A stretch of DNA of 37,965 bases from Bryobacterales bacterium (GCA_022823865.1 JAJEHF010000225.1:1-37965); one strand, 5' to 3'. Counted from the stretch's first letter, positions 17,256 through 25,755 are shown. Made by a program: numbers and translations. The notes: generated from the letters alone by a model not told the origin.

Positions 17256-17729
17256 CGGGAACTCGGGCGAAGGCGCACTTGCGGGTCGCCCCATCGGCTG
17301 CGGTCTGTACTAGGAAGGTCGGTAGCTTCCGCTATCGGATAGGACTCTGACAGCACAGCTCCAGATTGCCGCCCGGATCGAAAGAAATGTCCGCTCGCCC
17401 CGGACCCTCGTCGAACCGATTGGCCTTGAATGTACCACGCCAGCGCTCCTGTCCTGAGACGACCGCTTGCGGTCCTCACCGTGCAGCGTCGAGTGCTACC
17501 AAATTGGAACTGGCCGGGTGGGATCCGTCTAAGTCGGGCTCTGGTCGGGCAATAGGGCCTGCGCCGGAGCCGGTCAGGCGAAGGTGTCGCGGTCAAGCGA
17601 CCTATTCGAGCCAGCCTGAGGGCTGTGGGCGCGACTCAGCTGCGGAATCTATGTGACGGATTGGGGCGTTGCCGGCCCGTCGCGGGTCATGGCTCTGTCG
17701 TGACCTGCCCCTCCCGGCGTCCGCCGACA
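17256..17729. other. Gene-free interval upstream of the efflux operon
   Basis: These 470 or so bases lie between the end of the astacin gene and the start of the efflux operon, both on the minus strand. They should hold the operon's promoter. Open frames here have no recognisable product, and I found no clear sigma70 boxes or operator palindrome. Confidence 0.4.
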
Positions 17730-20700
17730 TTACGCGCCACCATCCACCTTGTGTTCGGCCGCGTTGCCGATGGCGTGGTCGCCGAGACCAACGTCCACCA
17801 TGGCACCGGCAGGGCTCCAAACGGACCCTCCGCCCAGCTTCAGCGCGTCCGCCGGAATGCCGACACCGTCCGCATCCCGGTCTCCCCATTGGACCTCGTA
17901 CGTGAAGGCCAACGTGGATGCACTCTTTCCGTCGAGAACAGCGGGGCGCCTGTGGCCGCCGACGTTCAACTCCAGTTGCACGGTGGGCGACGCTTGGATC
18001 GGTCCGGTGAATTCCACCCGGACGCCAATCTCTTCTCCTCTTCCGTATGCCTCGCCGTCCTGCGGTTCGGTGTGGATTCGCAGTCTGCGGACGACCACGG
18101 TGGCTGGCGTGCTGCCATCCACGGCATGCCCTTCCGCGTTGGCAATGGCCCGCGGTCCGAGGTCAAGTTCCGCGTCGGCACCGGTGCGGCCTCGGACCGT
18201 GCCGCCATTCAGTGTTAGGGCGTCGGCGGCAACCCCGACGCCGTCGCTGTCCAAGTCATCGGACTGCACGGCATAGCGAAACCACAATATGGTCCTGCTG
18301 GTGGCATAGCGGTTGGCTTGCCTTGTCTGGTCACCGATGGTCATTCGCAGTTGCGGGGTGCCGGAGACTTCGATCTCTCTGTCGAAGCGCACCCAAGCCC
18401 GGATCCATTCGCCCGCGCCGTATGCCGTCCCGTTTTGCGGCTCGGTCGCAATCCTCACATCGGACACCCACGGCGGGAGCACCAAGCTGCCGTCGACGCT
18501 GTGGCCTCGCGCCGCGGTGATAGCATGATCGCCGAGATCGAGATTCGCGTCCGTTCCGGTTAGGCTCCGAATGGCACCTCCGTTGAGCGTTAGGGCATCG
18601 GCTGCGATCCCGATGCCGTCCGCGTCGATGTCCTCGGCCTGCACTTCGTAGCGGAACAGGACTCGTTCGTGCCCCCCGCATTGATTGGTACTCCTCCCGG
18701 CGCCATCCACTTGCCGAATCTCATCGCCCACTGCGATAGCCATGCGCGGTGTTCCGGTGACCCTGACGGGTTCCCCGAAGTCCACCTCGACCCCGATCTG
18801 GTCGGCCTCGACGTACGTGTTCCCTCTGCTTGGACGGCTGGCGAGTCGGACGCGGCTGATTCTCGGAGCGCTGGTGGTGCCGGACCTGTCGTCAATGATC
18901 CCCACCAAGACCGGAATCTCGATCCCCGTGGGAAGCGTTTCGTCGTCGCTGACGCGGACAACTGTCAGCGTCCCTTGGTGGGACCCCAATTCCTGACCGG
19001 CGCTGTTAACAGTTACGGCAATGTCGGTCATTTCTGAGTCCGTTTGAGTCCACTCCCGCGGGGAGGCCGATACCGATGCGAGGCTGGAATCGATCCGGTA
19101 GCGGACCGAGCCGGTCATTGCGTGGCTGAGTCGGATCGTCTGCGGAGCGGGATCGCTCGTATTGGTGCTGATGAACGTCAGCGCTGTCGGACTCGCTCCG
19201 GTGATCCCGCTCCGCTGGATCTCTACCGAGAGCGTGCCCTGGATTTGGGTCTGTGTCGGATGGACCGCCAGGCCGATGGAGTAGATCTCGTTCATCAACG
19301 GCGGAACTGAACTCCGGTTGATCGTAATGCTCTCGCTGGAGCCCGCCGTTTTCGACTCGAAGTCCGCAATGATCGTTGCAGTCTCTCCGTCGCCGCCTTG
19401 CCGTTCGGTGACTTCCCTGCCGAGAGACATGTACAGATCGACCTCGGCTCCGGGCGTGGTCGACTGGAAGGTGACGGTCAACGCATTCGCGTCGCTCGGT
19501 ATAAGGACGTTGTAGCCGTCCGAACGGTTGTGGAGTTCGAGCTGATCGGTAGCCGCAAGCGTTACGTCGATCGATTCACCCGGGGCCACTGGCTGGCTTT
19601 GGGTAAAGACCGGCCAAAGGCCCTTCGGAGCGTCCGCCACGACGGTCTGGACCAACTCGGAACCGGATACGGCACCGACCCATCCGGCGAAATGCCGATC
19701 GGCCATCGGAACGGCCGTCATCGTCACCTGCGTTCCTTCCTCGTAGTAACCGTCTTCGGACTCCGGCGTGATCTGGAGCGCGGCATCCCTAGGGACGCTG
19801 CCGACCGGACGCCCGGTTATGAGGTACTCCCGGACGAGATCCAGTCGCAGGGATCCCCCCGTCGCCGGCACATCGACCATGTGGGCGCGCTCGCCTCCGT
19901 CGCTCCACCCCTTGAAGCGGTACCGGAATCCGGGGCTCACGGGAATCGTCCCGAGGGCATCGACGCTGATGCCTTCTTGATGGTCCGCGGCGTGGACCGC
20001 GTACGGCAAGTTCCGGGACCTGCCGTTGATTTCGATCCGCGCCTTGTCGACGTCAGTGTCGATCACGAAGAACGGACCGGCCTTGAATCGGGCTTGGTAG
20101 GTTGTCCAGCCGCTTAAGCGACTGACGCTCTCGACGGAGGCAGGATTCTTCGATTCCCCGTGCCGCGTCGTGGAATTGTTCATGTCCCAGTCCGCGAACT
20201 GGAGGCCGCTGTCAGGCTCCGAGACCGCTTCGAACTCGATCGGCGACCCCAGGGTATGGAAGCCGCCGCTCGATTCCGGGCTCACTGTCACATGACCCGC
20301 ACCCGCTGGCGTGGCACAAGCGAGGAACTGCTTCTGTACGACGAAGCTGGCCTCGTACCAGGTGACATCCGGGTCGGACGTGATCGTCCTCTCGGAGCTG
20401 CCGCCGTCGTTCCAACGCCCGAAGACGTACCGCTGGGTTCCAAACGATTGGGGGGAAGGGGCCTGCAGTACGTGTTCGCTACCGGCGGCCCAGTCGAACG
20501 TGGCGGGGGTGACAACGCGGTCCCCGTCAACGACGATCTCCAGCCCCGGTGGATTCGTTGAGATCGTTGTCGAGGTTGGCGGCATTCCGTACATTCGGGC
20601 CACTCCGTCTATGTCCCCCGCCGACAACCACGTCGATGTCCTGATCGGCATGCCGGGAGGAATCGACTCGATTCCTCCGATGTAGTGCATCACCGAGGCG

Positions 20701-21425
20701 TAGTCGTACGGTCCGCCCACCGGGCGGTTGCTGGAATACGAATACCTGCTGGGCCCTGTGCGCAGCACGTCGGAAACCTGAATGTGTCGGTCCCGATCCT
20801 TGCGTTGGTGCTCATGCCGCAGACCTATCACGTGCCCGATTTCGTGGACTGTGGCCGTCATTCCACAGCCTTGGGGGCTCCGGAGCGACACTGCGCGGGC
20901 TCCGCTGGCCCGGTAGCCTACAACTGCGCTGCAGCCCGGACGCGACGGGGTTGACGATCTGGGCCGGAACTGGACGAACGACGACTCGGTTGTCCGTGCC
21001 ACGAACGTGAGGACTGTTCTGGAATTCCATTCGTGGATTGCTGCTTCGATGTCTTGCAGTGCTCTGGCAGTGAAGCCCGGTTCGATCTCGTAGGGGATGA
21101 TCCCATCCGGCCAGAGGTAATCCCCGCCCACGGCCGAGAGGTCCCTCCTTTCGGGCCAATGGCCCGGGGACGCCTTCCCGGACCGCCATCTGCGAGTGGT
21201 TTCGACGACCTCCTCGACCCTGCCCAGGACCATGTCCCCGTCGTGAATTGCGAGGCCGTCGATGACCTCGTAGTGCAGCGCCTCGCCGCCGTAAATGGCT
21301 ACCCCCATCGAGCCATTCGGTGGTTGTTCCGATGCGACCGCGCGGGCGGCGGCAAGGAGCATGGACGGAGTGAGCAGTCCAGTAACGAATGCCGCTACGC
21401 CTAGGGTCCGGGCCAACTGCCGCAA
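17730..21425 (-). CDS. Very large secreted astacin-like metalloprotease with repeat modules
   Basis: The product is about 1231 residues. A signal peptide ('QLARTLGVAAFVTGLLTPSMLLAAARAVASE') follows a TTG at 21425. Other starts are ATG 21362 and, with a long basic leader, ATG 21626; no strong ribosome site decides. The protease domain has the zinc motif 'HEIGHVIGLRHE' (H194, E195, H198, H204) and the Met-turn 'SVMHY' (M246), the two astacin hallmarks. C-terminal modules in order are several InlB-like repeats ('NPPGLEIVVDGDRVVTPATFDWAAGSEH', 'FGRWNDGG', 'FKGWSDGGERA'), a PPC-like domain, a BACON/Ig-like domain and three related ~120-residue beta modules. It is likely exported and either surface-bound or released, cleaving proteins outside the cell. 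It stands alone between the efflux operon and decayed mobile DNA. The catalytic call is strong; the exact start and targets are not. Confidence 0.85.
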   Translation of the reverse strand: MRQLARTLGVAAFVTGLLTPSMLLAAARAVASEQPPNGSMGVAIYGGEALHYEVIDGLAIHDGDMVLGRVEEVVETTRRWRSGKASPGHWPERRDLSAVGGDYLWPDGIIPYEIEPGFTARALQDIEAAIHEWNSRTVLTFVARTTESSFVQFRPRSSTPSRPGCSAVVGYRASGARAVSLRSPQGCGMTATVHEIGHVIGLRHEHQRKDRDRHIQVSDVLRTGPSRYSYSSNRPVGGPYDYASVMHYIGGIESIPPGMPIRTSTWLSAGDIDGVARMYGMPPTSTTISTNPPGLEIVVDGDRVVTPATFDWAAGSEHVLQAPSPQSFGTQRYVFGRWNDGGSSERTITSDPDVTWYEASFVVQKQFLACATPAGAGHVTVSPESSGGFHTLGSPIEFEAVSEPDSGLQFADWDMNNSTTRHGESKNPASVESVSRLSGWTTYQARFKAGPFFVIDTDVDKARIEINGRSRNLPYAVHAADHQEGISVDALGTIPVSPGFRYRFKGWSDGGERAHMVDVPATGGSLRLDLVREYLITGRPVGSVPRDAALQITPESEDGYYEEGTQVTMTAVPMADRHFAGWVGAVSGSELVQTVVADAPKGLWPVFTQSQPVAPGESIDVTLAATDQLELHNRSDGYNVLIPSDANALTVTFQSTTPGAEVDLYMSLGREVTERQGGDGETATIIADFESKTAGSSESITINRSSVPPLMNEIYSIGLAVHPTQTQIQGTLSVEIQRSGITGASPTALTFISTNTSDPAPQTIRLSHAMTGSVRYRIDSSLASVSASPREWTQTDSEMTDIAVTVNSAGQELGSHQGTLTVVRVSDDETLPTGIEIPVLVGIIDDRSGTTSAPRISRVRLASRPSRGNTYVEADQIGVEVDFGEPVRVTGTPRMAIAVGDEIRQVDGAGRSTNQCGGHERVLFRYEVQAEDIDADGIGIAADALTLNGGAIRSLTGTDANLDLGDHAITAARGHSVDGSLVLPPWVSDVRIATEPQNGTAYGAGEWIRAWVRFDREIEVSGTPQLRMTIGDQTRQANRYATSRTILWFRYAVQSDDLDSDGVGVAADALTLNGGTVRGRTGADAELDLGPRAIANAEGHAVDGSTPATVVVRRLRIHTEPQDGEAYGRGEEIGVRVEFTGPIQASPTVQLELNVGGHRRPAVLDGKSASTLAFTYEVQWGDRDADGVGIPADALKLGGGSVWSPAGAMVDVGLGDHAIGNAAEHKVDGGA
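17733..18862 (-). repeat. Three tandem ~370-bp modules in the astacin gene 3' end
   Basis: Each module encodes a beta-sandwich-like unit with the same sequence landmarks: 'V....I...P..G..Y..G..I...V.F', then 'GTP.L...IGD..R' (or an equivalent), then 'L.F.Y.VQ..D.D.DG.GI.ADAL.L.GG', and 'G...DLGDHAI..A..H.VDG'. Approximate module borders on the minus strand are 18862-18480, 18475-18107 and 18100-17733. The third is the most divergent ('ASPTVQLELNVGG'). They resemble bacterial surface adhesion modules. Confidence 0.75.
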
Positions 21426-22049
21426 TCGATGCGCGGCCCACCGACGGAACCCCGCCGAACCGATTGTTTGTTGACCCTGGGATCGTCTCGGCACCGATGG
21501 ACACTGAGCCCGAAGTCGGGTTCCGCAGCCGGCCCCTGCCGGATGGCTTGGGCTCGATAGCGGAAGCTGGCTCTCCGCATGCAGGTACGACAGCAGCACG
21601 TTGCTTTCTTCCTCGTTCGCCGTCATGTCCCTGGAAGTTGGCTTCCGTATTGGACCGGGCCGGGGTCGGCCGCGTTTCTCGAGTTGCCACGTTCGGCAGT
21701 CTGGAGGGCTCGTTATCGCCGCTGGCCAGCCGGGAGTCCGCTCTGTCATGCACTTGTCCCGCAGGACCCCCACTCGTCGGTTTGCTCCGCCAGCATCGCT
21801 TTCACCAGCCACCGGTTCACGGTGCGCTTTGCTGGCATTCCAGCCTGAGCGGACGCCGGCCGATGAGCTGCAACTTCTACCATTCGAGCCTTTTGCGAAA
21901 TTAGCGAGATATCGGGTTTTTGGGATCGAGGGGGTCGGGGCGCTGGCCAGGTGGAAAGAATCTCGCCCTCTGTTGAGTGATGGAGTTCCCCAAACAATCC
22001 CCCTAGGCAACGGAAAGCGAACTTATTCCTCCGAGCAACGGTATCACAG

Positions 22050-22214
22050 TGTTCGCTGGCATTCCAGTACGGGCTGTGCCCGAGGCTGGCCGAGGAAGTG
22101 GGTCCGCTGGGCGAGCGCCACAAGAGCTTGGTGCAGGTACTGCAAATCGTGGGCGTGGAGGAGACGTTGCCCGACCGGTGTGCGGGCGGGCGGGGCGTTG
22201 TCGACGATACCTGA
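22050..22214 (+). pseudogene. Transposase N-terminal remnant
   Basis: The plus frame reads 'LAFQYGLCPRLAEEVGPLGERHKSLVQVLQIVGVEETLP' and then stops at 22212. The pattern 'L.EE.GPL.ERH..LV.VL....VEE..P' is the head of IS5-like transposases from GC-rich bacteria; the DDE catalytic core that should follow is absent. No start codon is obvious. It is a truncated fossil next to an integrase remnant on the other strand. Confidence 0.5.
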
Positions 22215-22230
22215 GTGGTCGTCCCGAACA

Positions 22231-22350
22231 AGCCGGCCAATCGTTCATGAGGCGCCGCCGACGCTCGAAGAGGTCTGACCGTCGGTAGGCGGCCTCGATC
22301 TTGCTTTGGATCATGTGGGCCAGCGCTGCTTCGATGACTTCACGTAGGAC
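22231..22350 (-). pseudogene. Tyrosine integrase C-terminal remnant
   Basis: The minus frame reads 'REVIEAALAHMIQSKIEAAYRRSDLFERRRRLMNDW'. This is the standard C-terminus of prophage/island integrases of the P4 type, in which 'REV.E..LAH....K.E.AY.RSD..E.RR.LM..W' follows the active-site tyrosine region. The upstream catalytic part is broken (an in-frame stop lies about 15 codons before). It shows that an integrative element once sat here. Confidence 0.6.
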
Positions 22351-22422
22351 ACGCCTAGGCCGATAGAACCGGATGTGCGAGTGGTTGAACTAGGCCCACA
22401 TCGTCGTTGCAGCCTTAGACAC

Positions 22423-22626
22423 ATGAATCGCACGAGTCTTGTGCTTGATGAGGAACTGTAGGAGGAAGCGGTTCGAGTGTTTGGTGTCGAGACTTACTCC
22501 GCAACGGTTAATCTCGCGTTGAAGGAGGCCTTACGCATGAGGCGGATTCAAGGCCTTGCGGATTACGTCGGCAAAGTCGAATGGCATGGCGACCTGTCCG
22601 AGATGCGCCGGGATTCCAGCCAGTAG
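22423..22626 (+). pseudogene. VapB-like antitoxin with an internal amber stop
   Basis: From ATG 22423 the frame reads 'MNRTSLVLDEEL', then TAG at 22459, then in the same frame 'EEAVRVFGVETYSATVNLALKEAL' and 'RRIQGLADYVGKVEW' to a stop at 22624. Joined, the two parts give a normal 67-codon VapB antitoxin: a ribbon-helix-helix N-terminus ('T..LDEEL.EEA.RV.G..T.S..VNLAL.EAL') and a toxin-binding C-terminus ('EWHGDLSEMRRD'). One base change would restore it. Downstream is a decayed vapC start. Confidence 0.7.
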
Positions 22627-22644
22627 CTTGCGCTGACGCGGCGG

Positions 22645-22728
22645 GTGATCCTCGTCGCTCCCTCTGCGTGTATCAAGGAATGGAATCGACCGTCCTCGCA
22701 CTCGGGGGGCTTGATGGTCCCGTTGTGA
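22645..22728 (+). pseudogene. Decayed vapC toxin start
   Basis: Right behind the broken antitoxin, a GTG at 22645 opens 'VILVAPSACIKEWNRPSSHSG', which aligns with the usual VapC head 'MILVD.S.WI..' but has lost the first catalytic Asp (Ala here). It stops at 22726. The PIN domain is otherwise absent. Confidence 0.4.
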
Positions 22729-22790
22729 GCCGAGATCAGTTGGGTTTCTTGAAGGCACGGGATTGCGCTTCAGGTATGCCGTCCACTGAA

Positions 22791-22833
22791 TGCAATGATA
22801 CGGATTGCAAGAATATGAAATTGATGCTATAGG
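22791..22833 (+). promoter_or_regulatory. Putative promoter and operator of the intact vapBC pair
   Basis: A sigma70-like promoter is visible: TTGCAA (22805-22810), a 17-base spacer and TATAGG (22828-22833), about 27 bases before the vapB start. An exact inverted repeat, TGCAAT (22791-22796) and ATTGCA (22804-22809) with 7 bases between, overlaps the -35 box. That is where a VapB dimer would be expected to bind for autorepression. This is inferred from sequence only. Confidence 0.4.
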
Positions 22834-22859
22834 ATTCCAAGATTATCTATAATTGACAT

Positions 22860-23063
22860 GTGAAGACCACTGTTGATATTCCCGACCGAGAGCTCGAGGA
22901 TGCAATCAAGTTCACCAAGGCCAAGACGAAACGCGAAGCCATAGTTGGTGCTATCGCCGACTTCAACCGTCGCATGCGCATGGCGGAACTCATCCGGTAC
23001 TCCGGCAGCTGTCCCGACATGATCTCGCCAGAAGAACTTCAGGCCGTTCGTCGGCAAGGATGA
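22860..23063 (+). CDS. vapB: VapB-family antitoxin
   Basis: This 67-residue protein starts at a GTG. The N-terminus 'KTTVDIPDRELEDAIKFTKAKTKREAIVGAI' is a ribbon-helix-helix DNA-binding domain, with a beta strand 'TTVDI' that would pair in the dimer. The C-terminal tail ('RYSGSCPDMISPEELQAVRRQG') would insert into the toxin's active site. VapB binds VapC and, as a complex, represses the operon. The toxin gene begins 13 bases downstream. A promoter with an overlapping palindrome lies upstream. It is unlike the broken VapB copy 240 bases before it, so the two are probably separate acquisitions. Confidence 0.85.
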   Translation: MKTTVDIPDRELEDAIKFTKAKTKREAIVGAIADFNRRMRMAELIRYSGSCPDMISPEELQAVRRQG

Positions 23064-23076
23064 TAAGGATAATTCT

Positions 23077-23460
23077 GTGATCCTTATCGATACTTCGTCT
23101 TGGATACATATGCTTCGCCCAAGTGGCGATCCAACTATTCGCTCCCGTGTCGAAGCCGCGCTGACGTCCGGCCAGGCCCGCTGGTGCCCGCCTGTGCAGC
23201 TTGAACTCTGGAACGGCGCACGCGGGCAAAAGGAGCGGGCAGTCCTGCGCAAGCTCGCGGCTGCTATCCCAGAGCTCGCGATCGACGAAGATGTGTGGAG
23301 GACAGCATACGACCTTGCCCGGCGCGCGAGGGCGAGGGGCGTTACAGTGCCCGCAACGGACTTGATCATCGCGGCGTGCGCCATTCGCTTCGGTGCCGCT
23401 CTCGAAACCTCGGATTCGGATTTCGACCTCTTGGCAGCGGCGTCCGAGCCAATCAAGTAG
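23077..23460 (+). CDS. vapC: VapC-family toxin, PIN-domain ribonuclease
   Basis: This 127-residue PIN-domain protein starts at a GTG preceded by AAGGA. Conserved acidic residues of the Mg2+/Mn2+ site are present: D5 ('MILIDTSSWIH'), E43 ('VQLELWNG'), D95 ('PATDLIIAA') and D113 or D115 ('TSDSDFDLL'). VapC toxins cut tRNAs or rRNA and are held inactive by VapB, encoded directly upstream with a 13-base gap. Nothing looks disrupted, so the pair should be functional. The target RNA cannot be predicted. Confidence 0.92.
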   Translation: MILIDTSSWIHMLRPSGDPTIRSRVEAALTSGQARWCPPVQLELWNGARGQKERAVLRKLAAAIPELAIDEDVWRTAYDLARRARARGVTVPATDLIIAACAIRFGAALETSDSDFDLLAAASEPIK

Positions 23461-23472
23461 CTTCCCTGTACG

Positions 23473-23517
23473 TTCGCAAATGTGGACGGGTTCAATCTTT
23501 ATCCTGATCCCGTATCT
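23473..23517 (+). pseudogene. Possible N-terminal stub of an NYN-domain gene
   Basis: Just after vapC one frame reads 'TFANVDGFNLYPDPV'. 'VDGFNLY' is the hallmark start of NYN-domain nucleases and holds the first catalytic Asp. No start codon precedes it and homology stops after about a dozen residues. The rest of an NYN gene, lacking exactly this head, begins at 24805 on the same strand. Confidence 0.4.
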
Positions 23518-23716
23518 GCTGCATCCTTAGTTGCGGCCCGCAAGAGCGATGGATTCGCCTTAGTCGGCTGGGGCAAGAGGCGATGGTCGTGCGGTCTTCA
23601 GATGCGGAAGGTGACCGCTGGTTGGGTTCAGCCGAATCGATCTGCTGAGGTCCGAACAGCCGTTCGCAGCTGAGCGTGGCGCGGCTCTGAACCGCTCTGC
23701 CCACCACGCAGGACTT

Positions 23717-24535
23717 CTACCGTAGGCTGGACTCGCCTTCCGGCGGAGGGCTATGGGCAGCGCGGTTGCGGAGTTGCTTCTCCAATACGCGCACTCTCTC
23801 CTCCGCTGCACTGGCGCGAACCTCTGCTGCCCGTCTGCGCTCCGCCTCGGCACTGGCGCGATCTTCTGCGGCCCGCCGCCGCTGCTCGACCGCTGCCAGC
23901 GAGCCGTCGAACTCCTCCCCCGTCTCCGGGTCGCGGAACACCACCACCGTTGCCCCCGCCTGCCTCTCGCTGCGCAATTCCAACCCCAGCACCTCGCTCC
24001 GCAGCCACGGTCCCGCGTCCGCCACCGGCTCCACCGCGTCGTAGCTGCCCGCGCACACGACATAGCCCTCCAGCGGGCTGCTCATCAAACTCCCCGTCGG
24101 ATCGAGCCGCCAATATTCGCGAACCCCGATGCTGGCGTATTCCCGGGCCTTGTGCTCGGCGTCATTCTCCGCCGTCGAAGGTGATGCCACTTCCAGGACG
24201 AAGTCCGGCGCTTTGCCTTCCTCCCAGACCTTGAACGAACTGCGGTTCCCGCGCTTGACGCCGAACACGACCTGCACGTCCGGCTGCAACCAAACCTTGT
24301 CGTTGCCCCTCTCGTAGTACACCCTCACTTCCATGCCCACGAGTGTGTCTTGGCACTGCCGGAAGTGGTGGTTCAAAGCCGTTGCCGCCTGCTGCACGGC
24401 ATCCCCGTGCCAGAGGCTCTGCGCGACCCACTGCCCTTCCGGGTATTCGACATCATCGGGTTCCGGCGCCGCCGTGGCCGCGGCTGGCGAAGTCAGTGCG
24501 GGGGCATCCGCTTCTGTGGTGGGAGTGAACGACAT
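23717..24535 (-). CDS. Uma2-family (DUF820) putative endonuclease with coiled-coil tail
   Basis: This 272-residue protein has the Uma2 restriction-endonuclease-like core. The acidic and basic positions are seen in 'WLQPDVQVVFGV', 'PDFVLEVASPSTAENDAEHKAREYA' and 'IGVREYWRLDPTG'. The family shares the PD-(D/E)xK fold; its cellular role is not established. After about residue 205 the chain becomes an Ala/Arg/Glu-rich coiled coil ('AAVEQRRRAAEDRASAEAERRRAAEVRASA'). It lies on the opposite strand between two pieces of an apparent NYN gene, flanked by an 8-bp direct repeat, which suggests it arrived by insertion. A second, divergent Uma2 gene lies 1.2 kb further on. Confidence 0.85.
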   Translation of the reverse strand: MSFTPTTEADAPALTSPAAATAAPEPDDVEYPEGQWVAQSLWHGDAVQQAATALNHHFRQCQDTLVGMEVRVYYERGNDKVWLQPDVQVVFGVKRGNRSSFKVWEEGKAPDFVLEVASPSTAENDAEHKAREYASIGVREYWRLDPTGSLMSSPLEGYVVCAGSYDAVEPVADAGPWLRSEVLGLELRSERQAGATVVVFRDPETGEEFDGSLAAVEQRRRAAEDRASAEAERRRAAEVRASAAEERVRVLEKQLRNRAAHSPPPEGESSLR

Positions 24536-24804
24536 GGCGAACCCGCACGCGCACGAACAGGCTTGCTCGTAGCATACACTCTTGGCCGAGGCTGGCGCGG
24601 TGCGCTCTCTGGAGGGAGAACTTGCTGTCGCAGCACAGCGCGGGCAGGCCGGGCTTGGGGCTCAACGGCCGTGCCAGAGGGCCTGCGCACAGAGGTCTGA
24701 GCTGCCGTAGTCGGCGACGATGGAGGCGGCTGAGTCCTTCTTGGAACTACACCTTGTGCTTGGACAGCGACTGGGGATAGGTGTAGCAATCGCCGGGCCG
24801 TATC
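24536..24804. other. Gene-free interval of about 270 bases
   Basis: It lies upstream of Uma2 (minus) and the truncated NYN gene (plus). Open frames here show no family match. An in-frame TAG about 30 bases before the NYN frame's TTG shows that the NYN reading frame does not extend back. Confidence 0.4.
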
Positions 24805-25383
24805 TTGAAGGGGCCCTCTTGGAAGTGGCTGGACCTAGTCGCTCTGTTCGAAACGGTTCTGCAACTGCATCACGACCTCCTCAAGGTCAGGTACTTCGCT
24901 GCGAGAGTCTCCGGTGCCCCGTCGGATCCGTCCAAGCCTCAGCGGCAGGATGTTAGTCTCCGCGCCCTGGAGCATTTCCGACCGGAAGCGGAAGTTCACT
25001 TTGGGCACTTTCTCCGGCACAAGGTGCCAGTGCCGCGTACGCGGCCGTTGGAGGGCCCACCACACGCGGTGGAGGCGATTAGGACGGAGGAGAAAGGATC
25101 GGACGTCAATCTCGCCGTACATCTGCCGAATGATGGCTGGCTCGATGCTCATGACTGCGCGGTGGTGGTGAGCAACGACTGCGACATTGCCGAAGCCTTG
25201 CGTCGTGTGCGTGAGCAACTCGAAGAGCGGATTGGGCTGATGACTTCGGGGTCCAGAAGACCTTCGCAGCAGCCAAAGAGGCACGCGGACTTCGAGCGCC
25301 ATGTCCAGAACGACGGCTTGCGGCACGCACAACTTCCAGACCCGATTCCCGGCACCAAAATCCGAAAGCCTGAGAGATGGTAA
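24805..25383 (+). pseudogene. NYN-domain (PIN-like) nuclease lacking its N-terminus
   Basis: The frame gives 192 residues from a TTG and matches NYN proteins from just after their 'VDGFNLYY' head. Seen are 'WKWLDLVALFE', 'KVRYFAARVSG', 'PQRQDVSLRALEHF', 'RTEEKGSDVNLAVHL' (residues 93-107), 'AVVVSNDCDIAEALR' (119-133) and the C-terminal 'LPDPIPGTKIRKPERW'. NYN domains are metal-dependent RNases of the PIN-like fold. The first catalytic Asp would be in the missing head, so this copy is probably inactive. No canonical ribosome site precedes it. A stub with the missing head motif lies 1.3 kb upstream on the same strand, on the far side of a Uma2 gene. Confidence 0.75.
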
Positions 25384-25755
25384 GGACACTGGCTGGTCAC
25401 GTCGGTGTCGCGGTCCGCGGTTGCAAGCAAGCCTCCTACGGAGAACAGGAGACCCGATCCACCGCAGTCAAGTGGATATCCCAGTACGGTGCTAGCGAGG
25501 CTGTGCCTCAGACCGACCAGAGTTCGCCAGCGTGGGGCGAGCTGACATCCGAGTTCTACTCGTCCGTCGGCCGTGCGTAGCGAGAGGCAATCTCGTGAGC
25601 GGCTGCCTGCCATCCCACAGACACGACTCCCGCTGCGAAGCGTCGGACAAAAAACCTCGCCGTCTGAATCGGAATTCGGCCCATGCCCCGTATCGGCAGG
25701 TCTTGCGCAATGCTGCCTTGCCCTTTGGACGGAGATCGCTCCGAAAGGTTAAGAA
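25384..25755. other. Gene-free interval of about 370 bases
   Basis: It follows the NYN remnant and the 3' end of the second Uma2 gene. A minus frame ending at 25556 has a protein-like tail ('IPIQTARFFVRRFAAG', 'GWQAAAHEIASRYARP'), but I cannot match it and it lacks its own start. Confidence 0.35.

Noticed and set aside
20812..21753. Minus-strand 313-codon frame overlapping the astacin gene
   Set aside because: Arg-rich alternative-frame shadow; the zinc motif is in the other frame.
21426..22010. Upstream extension of the astacin frame to 22010
   Set aside because: The added ~195 residues lie before a clear signal peptide, are low in recognisable structure and overlap other shadow frames.
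21831..22067. 13-bp direct repeat GCTGGCATTCCAG at 21831-21843 and 22055-22067
   Set aside because: Could reflect a second scrap of the transposase head, but it is short and no flanking similarity supports it.
22003..22314. Minus-strand frame as a whole gene
   Set aside because: Only its first ~28 residues match an integrase tail; the remainder runs antisense through the transposase remnant.
24835..25389. Minus-strand 184-codon frame opposite the NYN remnant
   Set aside because: The plus strand carries the NYN motifs; this is its antisense shadow.
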